The position numbers and the translations under genes were made by a program. The notes under the pieces were generated by a model. That model saw only the letters and a list, made by a program, of their open reading frames with translations. It was not told where the DNA came from and searched no databases. This document shows, in pieces, positions 26,431 to 34,554 of a DNA stretch of 64,000 nucleotides. Position 1 is the first letter of the stretch. Each line of letters starts with the position of its first letter. This stretch comes from Cyclobacteriaceae bacterium (GTDB lineage: Bacteria > Bacteroidota > Bacteroidia > Cytophagales > Cyclobacteriaceae): positions 186,001-250,000 of the forward strand of contig JANQEU010000104.1 in NCBI GenBank assembly GCA_028278225.1, in the 5' to 3' direction.

Positions 26431-27639
26431 CTATTTCACTATTTTAGGTAGAAGTGGATTCAAATGCATCAGAATGTCATAAACCGAATCTCCGGTAACA
26501 TTTGATACGTGATTAGGATGGATCTCAGGATGATCCGGACCATAAACTGTCACTTCATCGCCAATTTTTACTTCAGCCTCATCCCCTACCTCAATGATCG
26601 CGTGGCTGGCGCTGACCGCGCCAATTACCGCATACAACTTTCCATTGACCAGGACTTTAGCTCCGTTAACCGCGTTGCGCAAATATCCATCCGCATGACC
26701 CATTGGCAGCGTCGCAATCCAGGTTGGTTTTAAAGCTTGATATTTTCTTCCATAGCTAACCGTGTCACCCGGTTGTAGTTGCTGTGTTCTCACTACCCGT
26801 GCCTTTAATCTAAATGCCAGTCTCAGTTCCGCAATTTCTTTCTCCTTTTCATAGTAAGTGGGATAGGCACCGTAAATCCCAATTCCTGGTCTTACCATGT
26901 CAAGGCTTGAATCACTAAAATGAAATATGGCATTGGATGAAGCAGCATGTAGTTTTCCAAGCGAAAGTCCCAGAGTTTTGGCCTCTGTAGCCATCCTCTG
27001 AAACCTTGCCAGTTGCTCACGGTCAAAATCAGGATCCTCGGTAAAGGAAGTGAAAGTACCTTCAATATCAATGGTGGGCGTCACGGCAATGGTATCAAGA
27101 AGTGGTAAAGCCCGCTGGTATGGAATTCCCATTCGGCTCATTCCTGTATCCACATAGACATGAACTAAAGCGGATTTACCCAGCTTTTCCGCAATTACAG
27201 CTAGTTGCTTTAATAACTCTTCGGTGTATACCGCTACCCGGATATCATTTTGGATCAGGTCCTCCAGAGATCCTTCTGCCGGCATTCCCATCAAAAGAAT
27301 CGGTTTGTTAATACCTTGTGCCCTCAGAGCCAGACAGGCTTCAGTTTTTACATCTGCAAAACCTTCTATTTCCGCGACGGTGTCAAGAATAGGTGCGACT
27401 TTTTCCAGTCCCAGCCCATATGCATTATTCTTTACAACAGCCAGTACAGGTTTTTGCCCGGATAACCCACCAAGGGTCTTAATATTAAATTTCAGCGCCT
27501 CAGGGTCTATCTCCATCCAGGGATCAAATCGATCTGTTTTCCTGACGTATGTAGACGATGAAAATATTGGTTTCGGCATAATGGTAGCAATCCCGGCCAT
27601 TGCCGAAGATGTGATAAACCGTCTGCGATCAGTCTTCAT
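26431..27639 (-). CDS. Exported alanine-racemase-family PLP enzyme
   Basis: 402 aa from the ATG at 27637-27639. The N-terminus MKTDRRRFITSSAMAGIATIMP is a twin-arginine-type signal (R5-R7, F8), so the enzyme is probably exported folded with its PLP. The barrel starts WMEIDPEALKFNIKTL; PLP Lys70 lies in AVVKNNAYGLGL. VDTGMSRMGI, DMVRPGIGIYG and the catalytic Tyr in VSYGRKY are present, as is LPMGHADGYLR. The usual [SC]-M-D segment reads VSASHA, losing Met and Asp. Known periplasmic relatives are the broad-spectrum racemases (Bsr) that make non-canonical D-amino acids. Substrate is uncertain. Longer in-frame starts would spoil the signal peptide. Confidence 0.85.
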   Translation of the reverse strand: MKTDRRRFITSSAMAGIATIMPKPIFSSSTYVRKTDRFDPWMEIDPEALKFNIKTLGGLSGQKPVLAVVKNNAYGLGLEKVAPILDTVAEIEGFADVKTEACLALRAQGINKPILLMGMPAEGSLEDLIQNDIRVAVYTEELLKQLAVIAEKLGKSALVHVYVDTGMSRMGIPYQRALPLLDTIAVTPTIDIEGTFTSFTEDPDFDREQLARFQRMATEAKTLGLSLGKLHAASSNAIFHFSDSSLDMVRPGIGIYGAYPTYYEKEKEIAELRLAFRLKARVVRTQQLQPGDTVSYGRKYQALKPTWIATLPMGHADGYLRNAVNGAKVLVNGKLYAVIGAVSASHAIIEVGDEAEVKIGDEVTVYGPDHPEIHPNHVSNVTGDSVYDILMHLNPLLPKIVK

Positions 27640-27750
27640 TGGTTTGATGGTGAAGGTGAATATCTTTCTAAATTTAGCAATTTCGAAATATCTGAAGAAA
27701 GTGATAAACTGCATTTGTGTAGTTACTTCACTCAATTATAATAAACAGGT

Positions 27751-27816
27751 ACCGGCTTCAATCTGTACGATTTAGAGGTATTCAATACGACAATTTCATA
27801 AGTTGTCGGAGCCGGT
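27751..27816. repeat. Nested inverted repeats upstream of the racemase gene
   Basis: ACCGGCT (27751-27757) pairs with AGCCGGT (27810-27816), enclosing CGACAA (27788-27793) paired with TTGTCG (27803-27808). The structure lies in the 239-bp gap between the DoxX stop and the racemase start, on the transcribed minus strand. It could be a terminator for doxX or a folded leader; nothing else is recognisable in the gap. Confidence 0.35.
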
Positions 27817-27878
27817 TCCATTCTTCAAAGGAGGAGAAAGATGGAGAGCATAGCGAAAGAAAGGGAAAGCGAGTACGG

Positions 27879-28268
27879 TTAGTTAAACTTTTTCAAAAGC
27901 CTGAATAAACCGCTTCTCTCCTGATAAAGGACTATTGCCGCACAGGCAGTGGTTACTAAAGCAAGGAAGAAAAGATAACCGCCATCATCCTGGACGACGA
28001 TTCCAAGTTTGGTTAAATGGGACGCTATCGCTCCGCACATCACGCCAACGGTTAAAATTGCTCCGTAAAGCGACAACCTCGGAACCAGCAGGAAAACGCC
28101 GGCAAATAATTCAACAACACCCGTTCCGATACGTCCCCATGGCTCCATTCCAAGTGTAGAAAATATGTAGACTGATTCCGCTGCCGCGGTAAACTTAAAA
28201 TACAACGTCTGTAACAGTATTAATGCTGCCACTATCCTTGGTAGCCAAAATAAGATCTTCTTCAACAT
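27879..28268 (-). CDS. DoxX-family membrane protein
   Basis: 129 aa with four predicted membrane helices. The family pattern is RIVAALILLQTLYFKFTAAAESVYIFSTLG, then GTGVVELFAGVFLLVPRLSLYGA. DoxX proteins are small inner-membrane proteins linked to quinone or thiol redox in some bacteria, but their activity is mostly unknown. No partner gene is obvious. Confidence 0.85.
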   Translation of the reverse strand: MLKKILFWLPRIVAALILLQTLYFKFTAAAESVYIFSTLGMEPWGRIGTGVVELFAGVFLLVPRLSLYGAILTVGVMCGAIASHLTKLGIVVQDDGGYLFFLALVTTACAAIVLYQERSGLFRLLKKFN

Positions 28269-28325
28269 GATTAGACAAATTTTTGTGAAGTAAGACTGGT
28301 CATAGTTAGTGTCGATCGGCGGGCC

Positions 28326-29096
28326 TTATATATCCCAGTCGTCATTTAGACGGGAAATCGCGTAGTGCCCTGTCATATCAAACTGACAAGGTACTACAGA
28401 AACGTAATTATTTGCAATTGCCCATTCATCATTGTCTTCACCTTTATCATGGTTTATGAAGTTGCCCAGCATCCAATAGTACTCTCTTCCATGTGGATCC
28501 ACCCTTTTATCAAAGTCCTCTTCCCATTTGGCGTTAGCCTGCCGACATATCTTTATTCCCTTGATTTCCTCATGTTGTTTGGGCGGAATGTTGACATTCA
28601 GGGCAATACCTCTCGGAAATCCCTTTTCGAGCGATTCTCCTGCTATTTTCGTGACGAATTTATCTACATGCGACAGATCGCCTGTCGGACTGTAATCGCA
28701 CAATGAAAATCCCACAGCTGGAATTCCCTCTATTGCTGCTTCGATTGCAGCACTCATAGTACCTGAGTATAAAATACTTATGGATGTATTGCTTCCATGA
28801 TTAATTCCGCTGACCACCAGGCTAACATCCCTGTTTTTCAGGATCTGGTGCTTAGCGAGTTTTACACAATCAGCTGGCGTCCCGCTACATTCGTATGCCT
28901 CAATTCCCTCAAACATGTGGTTGGGAGTTAGCCTGAGGGTATCTCCCACTGTGATGGCATGCCCCATTCCGGACTGTGGTGAATCCGGAGCTACAACTAC
29001 AACATCCCCAAGCCCTGTCATAAGGTCAACGAGCTTTCGAATTCCATTGGAGGTTATTCCATCATCGTTAGTGATAAGTATAATAGGCTTAGGCAT
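28326..29096 (-). CDS. surE: 5'/3'-nucleotidase SurE
   Basis: 256 aa, normal length. A metal-dependent phosphatase acting on nucleoside monophosphates. IILITNDDGITSNGI at the N-terminus holds the two metal-binding Asp residues; APDSPQSGMGHAIT supplies the conserved Ser; VVSGINHGSNTSISILYSGTMSAAIEA gives the metal-binding Asn and the SGT loop. No partner gene overlaps it. Confidence 0.96.
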   Translation of the reverse strand: MPKPIILITNDDGITSNGIRKLVDLMTGLGDVVVVAPDSPQSGMGHAITVGDTLRLTPNHMFEGIEAYECSGTPADCVKLAKHQILKNRDVSLVVSGINHGSNTSISILYSGTMSAAIEAAIEGIPAVGFSLCDYSPTGDLSHVDKFVTKIAGESLEKGFPRGIALNVNIPPKQHEEIKGIKICRQANAKWEEDFDKRVDPHGREYYWMLGNFINHDKGEDNDEWAIANNYVSVVPCQFDMTGHYAISRLNDDWDI

Positions 29097-29181
29097 TTGC
29101 TTCGGATTAATTTAACGCAAGATTAGCAACTAATCCCTGGCCATTCAATGCACGTTCCGATAAATTCCTGACAATTGGAAT

Positions 29182-29796
29182 TTATATTGAATTGTAAAAA
29201 GAAGTTATCCTGATCAGATCCTGAACCTGATCGGATTTAAGCTTATTGGACTTAATGTATTCCTTGACCTTTGTCCTCTTTTTACCCAATATGTCCAGAA
29301 GTTCATTTTTAGACCCGGAGTAAAAGGTGATATTTCCTTTCTTGTCAAGGAAGAAAAAGTCATAGGCCACTGTATTTCTCGCATAGCTTCCGCTTGCCCA
29401 AAATGGATTTGCAGATGTAGCAGTTTCCTTGACAATCTTTTCTCTTGCCAATAGTGACAACCCACCCTCAAACAATAATTCAAACAGTACGGGCGCTTCA
29501 TAATTTGACCTGAGCTGGTATGGTATGGAGTAAAACTGCCGGTAGTTTTCCAGCACTTCGTCAAATATTTCGAAATAAAATATCTTGAAACTGGAGTATC
29601 CTTTGATGATCTCTCTCGTCGCAATTTGTACGGAATTGGTTTCCAGATCGTATTTCAGCTTTCCTCTCAGCGTATCACCATCAGCAGTCACCAAAAAGCC
29701 ATTGTGCCACTTGTATGCCGAGAACTCCTGCGAAAACGTGCTTAACGGTAAAAACACGACCAGTATGATCAGGAACCTTTTATAAATGCTATACAT
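29182..29796 (-). CDS. Secreted protein of unknown function
   Basis: 204 aa from the ATG at 29794-29796, which starts a clear signal peptide (MYSIYKRFLIILVVFLPLSTFSQ). The mature protein opens with GFLVTADGDTLRGKLKYDLETNSVQIA, a pattern common in secreted Cytophagales proteins, and has a Lys-rich C-terminal helix (KKRTKVKEYIKSNKLKSDQVQDLI) resembling a sensor of its own. No catalytic motif is visible. The in-frame 20-codon upstream extension is rejected because it would bury the signal. Confidence 0.72.
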   Translation of the reverse strand: MYSIYKRFLIILVVFLPLSTFSQEFSAYKWHNGFLVTADGDTLRGKLKYDLETNSVQIATREIIKGYSSFKIFYFEIFDEVLENYRQFYSIPYQLRSNYEAPVLFELLFEGGLSLLAREKIVKETATSANPFWASGSYARNTVAYDFFFLDKKGNITFYSGSKNELLDILGKKRTKVKEYIKSNKLKSDQVQDLIRITSFYNSI

Positions 29797-29886
29797 AGAA
29801 TTAACAGTTTTGGGTCCGGAGTTTGGAGTTAAGCATGTAGCTACCCTAATTTCCAACGCACTCCAACCACTAAACCCTGACCTCTC

Positions 29887-31101
29887 TCACTTCAATATTT
29901 CATGCCCCATTTTGTCCCTTTTTGTTTCCAGGTATTTTTTGTTATGCTTATTTGGGAATATCTCAATTGGTACATTTTCCACAATTTCCAGGCCATAACC
30001 CATCAATCCTATTCTTTTTTTAGGATTATTGGTGATCAACTTCAATTTGGTTGCTCCCATGTATCGAATTATCTGGGCCCCCACCCCATAATCCCGCTGA
30101 TCCATCTTAAAACCCAAATGAAGATTAGCTTCAACTGTATCCATACCATCTTCCTGAAGTCGATAAGCCTTCAGCTTATTTTCCAATCCTATTCCTCTTC
30201 CCTCCTGATTCATGTAAACAACCATGCCTTTACCGGCCTTATCTACCATCTGCATTGCGTTGTGCAGTTGATTTCCACAATCACATCTGAAAGACCCGAA
30301 TATGTCGCCGGTTAAACACGAAGAATGTACCCGTACCATAACCGGTTCTTCTTCTTCCCATTCTCCTTTGTATAAAACAAGGTGATTATCTCCGGTGTTC
30401 GTCTGTCTGAAAGTTTTGAGTTTAAACTCGCCATAAGCGGTAGGCATATCTACTTCAATAACTTCCTCAATTAAAGATTCATTCCTCAACCGGTATTCTA
30501 TCAAATCCTTGATGGCCACCAATTTCAAATTGTGTCTGTCTGCAATTTTTCTTAAATCAGGCAGCCTGGCCATTGTACCGTCATCTTTGAGTATCTCCAC
30601 CAGGACGCCGGCAGGCTCTAACCCGGCGAGCCGCGAGAAGTCAATCGCAGCCTCCGTATGGCCGGTACGGCGCAATACCCCTCCTTGCTTGGCCTTCAGT
30701 GGAAAAATATGACCCGGACGAGCAAGATCTTCCGGCGTTGTTTCAGGGTCTACCAGTGCTTTTACTGTTTTCGCCCTGTCGGAAGTTGATATGCCTGTGG
30801 TAGTACCATTTCCGAGCAAGTCCACTGAGACAGTAAAAGCTGTCTCGTGTACAGCCGTATTGCGACCGACCATGAGGTCCAGGCCCAGGTGATCACACCT
30901 GGCTTCAATTAACGCTACACAGATCAGGCCCCTGCCCTCTTTTGACATGAAATTGATGATATCCGGGGTCACTTTTTCCGCAGCACAAATAAAATCGCCT
31001 TCGTTTTCCCTGTTCTCATCATCCACGACAATGATGATCTCGCCATTTTTTACGGCTTCAATCGCCTCTTCAATGCTGTTCAGCTTTATGTTCTTTGTCA
31101 T
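29887..31101 (-). CDS. ribBA: Bifunctional 3,4-dihydroxy-2-butanone-4-phosphate synthase / GTP cyclohydrolase II
   Basis: 404 aa. Both entry reactions of riboflavin synthesis are in one chain. The RibB domain (1 to about 205) has [37 protein letters not shown] and GVLVEIL. The RibA domain (about 215-404) has the zinc ligands in [18 protein letters not shown] and the GTP motif NQEGRGIGL. No FMN riboswitch is apparent in the short gap upstream. Confidence 0.97.
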   Translation of the reverse strand: MTKNIKLNSIEEAIEAVKNGEIIIVVDDENRENEGDFICAAEKVTPDIINFMSKEGRGLICVALIEARCDHLGLDLMVGRNTAVHETAFTVSVDLLGNGTTTGISTSDRAKTVKALVDPETTPEDLARPGHIFPLKAKQGGVLRRTGHTEAAIDFSRLAGLEPAGVLVEILKDDGTMARLPDLRKIADRHNLKLVAIKDLIEYRLRNESLIEEVIEVDMPTAYGEFKLKTFRQTNTGDNHLVLYKGEWEEEEPVMVRVHSSCLTGDIFGSFRCDCGNQLHNAMQMVDKAGKGMVVYMNQEGRGIGLENKLKAYRLQEDGMDTVEANLHLGFKMDQRDYGVGAQIIRYMGATKLKLITNNPKKRIGLMGYGLEIVENVPIEIFPNKHNKKYLETKRDKMGHEILK

Positions 31102-31130
31102 CTATTTGATTTATTCAACTCTAATAACAA

Positions 31131-33056
31131 CTATTTTACGGTAACGTTTCCCAAAATCTCAGCTATTTGTACCTCTGTTTTTTTCATTTCATTGATTTCG
31201 TCAAGAATCTCATCTACCTCATCTTTTGACGCATTTTTCAGCTTTTCACCTTCTTCTTCTATCAAATGCTGAATCACCCTGAACTTCAGCCGCAATATGT
31301 TTGTATATGCCACATCCTTGAGATGATTAACTTCCAACGGCACCAAAATCTGGTATTTGGATTTCCAAAATTCGCTGATCTCATACCTTGGCGCACTCAA
31401 TTCTATCACTGTTTTCTGTATGTCCTCATCATCCAGTGACATGAAATATGTGATGTCAGCCAGCTCTTTTTTTTCGGCTTTCTCACGAAAGTGGGTCATG
31501 ATCCTGTTGTAAGTAGGATGAGTGAACTGTATTTCTTCAGCCTCAAGCAGGAAATAATCGATGAGCTGCTGATCTTCTTTTTCTTTTTGTACAACCTGGT
31601 TACCATAGTTAAGCAGCAGCCGTACACTTTCCCTTTCCTGGTTGGCGATGATCTTGCCAATATCAAGTGTTTCTATCTGCTCATCGTCTATTGGCAGCAG
31701 CGGAGGCTCCACTGCCTCCTGGCTTTCAAACTGAGCCCTTCTGCGTTGCTTATTTTTTTCGAGAAGCAGTTTGTTCTGCTCAACGATGAGAACGGATTCA
31801 CTGATCTCAAGCAGGTCACTGCATTCTTTTATGTACAGTGACCGTTTGATCGCGTCTCCGATCCTGGCGATACTGCTCACAATATCCTTTATGACGCCCG
31901 CTTTCTTCACGGGATCATTGTTCACCTCCCCGATCAGGATCGAAGTTTTGAACCGGATGAAATCCTGTGCCTTTTCCGTGATGTAATGCCGGAAAGCCGT
32001 TGTTCCCAGTTCCTTGCTGTAGCTGTCCGGGTCATGTCCTTCGGGTAATGTGACAGCCTTCACATTCAGCCCACACTCCAGAAGGATGTCAATTCCCCGA
32101 AAAGAAGCTTTAAGTCCCGCCGGATCAGCATCAAACAACACCGTAACATTCTCACTATAACGCTTGATTAATTTGGACTGATCCTCCGTCAAAGCCGTAC
32201 CGGAAGATGCTACCACATTTTTCATCCCGACCTGATGCATGGAAATGACATCCGTGTACCCTTCTACGAGATAGCAATTATCTTCCTGACGAATAGACTG
32301 TTTAGCCTGAGAAATCCCATAAAGAACTTTGCTTTTGTTGTAAAGTTCCGTTTCAGGGGAGTTGATATATTTGGGCTGCTTTTTATCCGAGGTGAGAATC
32401 CGCGCACCAAATGCTATTACTTTCCCGGTTACATTTTGAATGGGGAAGATCACCCTGCCCCTGAATCGATCATAGGTCCGGTCTTCCTTTTTGATAACGA
32501 GGCCCGCTTCCTCCAGGATCTCTTCCCTGAATCCTTTTTTCAATGCTTCCCGGTGCAGGTGGTCCCATACGTCCAGAGAATAACCAAGGCGAAATTCTTT
32601 TATCTCATTGTCCGATATGCCACGTTCCCTGAAGTAGGAATAACCTATTGACTTGCCCTCGGGATGATTCATAAGAAGGTCCTGGAAAAAATCACAGGCA
32701 AAATTCAAAACTATGTAGAGGCTTTCCCGCTTATTTTGAGCTTCCAGGGCTTCATCCGATTGTTCCTCCTCCGCTATTTCGATACCGTATTTAGAAGCCA
32801 GGTAGCGCAGTGCTTCAACATAACTCAGCCCATCAACTTCCATTACAAACTTGATGGCGTCTCCGCCCTTTCCGGAACTGAAACACTTGAATATGCCCTT
32901 CGAGGGAACTACAAAGAAAGAAGGCGTTTTCTCCGAAGTAAAAGGACTCAGCGCCTTGTAGCTGGAACCGGATTTCTTGAGATTGACAAAGTCTTCCACC
33001 ACCTCAACTATGTCCATCCTGTTTTTTATTTCCTCAATGGTGGATTGGCTTATCAT
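31131..33056 (-). CDS. dnaG: DNA primase
   Basis: 641 aa. DnaG lays RNA primers for replication. Order: N-terminal zinc-binding-type domain (1 to about 100), TOPRIM catalytic core with [13 protein letters not shown] and [10 protein letters not shown], and a C-terminal helicase-binding domain. The zinc module is degenerate: the CPFH motif reads SPFT (Ser37, Thr40), the CFGC motif reads CFSS (Cys58 kept, Ser61), so three of four ligands are lost. I recall the same loss in flavobacterial DnaG, so it is probably a lineage trait rather than damage. It diverges from mrp. Confidence 0.95.
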   Translation of the reverse strand: MISQSTIEEIKNRMDIVEVVEDFVNLKKSGSSYKALSPFTSEKTPSFFVVPSKGIFKCFSSGKGGDAIKFVMEVDGLSYVEALRYLASKYGIEIAEEEQSDEALEAQNKRESLYIVLNFACDFFQDLLMNHPEGKSIGYSYFRERGISDNEIKEFRLGYSLDVWDHLHREALKKGFREEILEEAGLVIKKEDRTYDRFRGRVIFPIQNVTGKVIAFGARILTSDKKQPKYINSPETELYNKSKVLYGISQAKQSIRQEDNCYLVEGYTDVISMHQVGMKNVVASSGTALTEDQSKLIKRYSENVTVLFDADPAGLKASFRGIDILLECGLNVKAVTLPEGHDPDSYSKELGTTAFRHYITEKAQDFIRFKTSILIGEVNNDPVKKAGVIKDIVSSIARIGDAIKRSLYIKECSDLLEISESVLIVEQNKLLLEKNKQRRRAQFESQEAVEPPLLPIDDEQIETLDIGKIIANQERESVRLLLNYGNQVVQKEKEDQQLIDYFLLEAEEIQFTHPTYNRIMTHFREKAEKKELADITYFMSLDDEDIQKTVIELSAPRYEISEFWKSKYQILVPLEVNHLKDVAYTNILRLKFRVIQHLIEEEGEKLKNASKDEVDEILDEINEMKKTEVQIAEILGNVTVK

Positions 33057-33075
33057 AAAACGAAATATTCGGGAG

Positions 33076-33083
33076 CAAAACTA
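33076..33083 (-). promoter_or_regulatory. Promoter -7 box for dnaG
   Basis: On the minus strand this reads TAGTTTTG (TAnnTTTG), 20 bp upstream of the dnaG start codon. No clear -33 element was found. Confidence 0.45.
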
Positions 33084-33154
33084 ACTTATTTGACAGACTA
33101 TTTGTTGATAGATAGACCTTACGTAAACTTGTAACTGATAAGAAACCCCAATTG

Positions 33155-34252
33155 ATGAAAATAACAAAGGAGAAAGTCCTGGAGGCACTTCGGGAAGTTC
33201 AGGATCCCGACCTGAAGCAGGATCTTGTAACCCTGAATATGGTCGAAAACATTCGGATTTCCGACGCAAAGGTATCTGTCGATATTGTGCTTACTACCCC
33301 TGCGTGTCCGTTGAAGGAAATGATCAGGAAAGATTGTGAGCAATCCATTCACAAGCACATTGGTAACGACATTGATCTCGTGATCAATATGACATCTGTC
33401 GTGACAACTACCCGGTATGATGATGCTCCGCTTCTACCCGGGGTGAAGAATATTATCGCCATTGCATCAGGCAAGGGAGGAGTTGGTAAATCTACCACCG
33501 CCGCTAACCTGGCAGTCTCGCTGGCCAAAACCGGGGCAGAGGTAGGCCTGATCGATGCGGATATTTTCGGGCCATCCATTCCGACAATGTTCAATTGCGA
33601 ATTTGAGCAACCAACCGTCCAGCAGGAAAACGGAAAGAACATGATCATTCCCATTCAGCAGTATGGCGTGAAGTTAATGTCCATCGGATTCCTGGCGCCT
33701 CCTGACAATGCGGTCGTATGGAGAGGTCCCATGGCAAGCTCGGCGCTGAAACAATTTATGAGTGACACCAAGTGGGGTGAATTGGATTACCTGCTGATCG
33801 ACCTTCCCCCGGGGACCAGTGATATTCACCTTACACTCGTGCAAACCGTACCGGTAACCGGGGCAATAATTGTGACAACCCCCCAGAAAGTCGCCCTGGC
33901 AGATGCACAAAAGGGTCTGGCTATGTTCAAACAGGAGCAGATCAATGTACCGGTACTTGGGATTATTGAAAATATGGCCTATTTCACCCCTGAAGAGCTG
34001 CCGAACAATAAATATTTTATCTTTGGTGAGGATGGCGGAAAGAACTTAGCGGAGAAAAGTAATGTTGAACTTTTAGGTCAGATCCCGTTAGTCCAGTCGA
34101 TCAGGGAGAGTGGAGATAACGGTCATCCGGCTGTTTTAAAAGATGATATTACTGCAAAATCTTACAAAGAACTGGCTGAATCCGTGGCAAGGCAGGTTGC
34201 CATTCGGAATGCTACCCGACAAAAGACCAAGATCGTAGAAATGAAGGTATAA
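33155..34252 (+). CDS. Mrp/ApbC-type P-loop Fe-S carrier
   Basis: 365 aa from the ATG at 33155 (a TTG 3 bp earlier is equally in frame). The N-terminal MIP18/DUF59 domain (about 1-85) has LREVQDPDLKQDLVTLNMVENI. The ATPase domain has IIAIASGKGGVGKSTTAANLAVSLA (deviant Walker A), LIDADIFGPSIPTMF, and LLIDLPPGTSDIHLTL. The usual C-terminal CxxC for Fe-S binding is absent: the corresponding region reads GIIENMAYFTPEELPNNKYFIFG. Mrp proteins deliver Fe-S clusters to apoproteins. The NifU-type gene 8 bp downstream supports this. Confidence 0.93.
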   Translation: MKITKEKVLEALREVQDPDLKQDLVTLNMVENIRISDAKVSVDIVLTTPACPLKEMIRKDCEQSIHKHIGNDIDLVINMTSVVTTTRYDDAPLLPGVKNIIAIASGKGGVGKSTTAANLAVSLAKTGAEVGLIDADIFGPSIPTMFNCEFEQPTVQQENGKNMIIPIQQYGVKLMSIGFLAPPDNAVVWRGPMASSALKQFMSDTKWGELDYLLIDLPPGTSDIHLTLVQTVPVTGAIIVTTPQKVALADAQKGLAMFKQEQINVPVLGIIENMAYFTPEELPNNKYFIFGEDGGKNLAEKSNVELLGQIPLVQSIRESGDNGHPAVLKDDITAKSYKELAESVARQVAIRNATRQKTKIVEMKV

Positions 34253-34260
34253 TAAGTACT

Positions 34261-34542
34261 ATGGATCAGGAGTTAATAAATAAGGTTGAAAAAGCTTTGG
34301 ATAACATCAGGCCATATCTGATCGCAGACGGAGGAAATGTGAAAATCCTGGAAATAGAGGGTGATAAAGTAACACTGGAATTACTGGGGAGCTGTGGCTC
34401 CTGCCCCATGTCTACCATGACCCTGAAAGCCGGAGTGGAGGAAGCTATTATCCGTGCCGTTCCTGAGATAAAGAAAGTTGATGCTATCAATGTCACTGAT
34501 CCTGATGATCCAAATGCCAGGATGCCGTTCATAACGAGTTAG
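34261..34542 (+). CDS. NifU C-terminal-domain Fe-S scaffold
   Basis: 93 aa, one NifU domain. VEKALDNIRPYLIADGGNVKIL and ELLGSCGSCPMSTMTLKAGVEEAI contain the Cys45-x-x-Cys48 pair that holds a cluster between subunits. It is a carrier or scaffold for iron-sulfur assembly. The mrp-nifU pairing suggests joint work; no isc or suf genes are in the window. Confidence 0.95.
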   Translation: MDQELINKVEKALDNIRPYLIADGGNVKILEIEGDKVTLELLGSCGSCPMSTMTLKAGVEEAIIRAVPEIKKVDAINVTDPDDPNARMPFITS

Positions 34543-34554
34543 CTGAAGATACTT

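Noticed and set aside
27224-27775. 183-codon plus-strand frame opposite the racemase gene
   Set aside because: It is a mirror frame of a well-supported gene, with no signal or motif.
29797-29886. FMN riboswitch upstream of or near ribBA
   Set aside because: The gaps on either side of ribBA are short (29 and 90 bp) and lack the RFN box AGGGGYxxx/CCGAC pattern.
32839-32950. Possible sequencing error or pseudogene in dnaG, because zinc ligands are missing
   Set aside because: The frame is intact along all 641 codons, the flanking residues match the family and the substitutions are single-codon changes, so loss is evolutionary.
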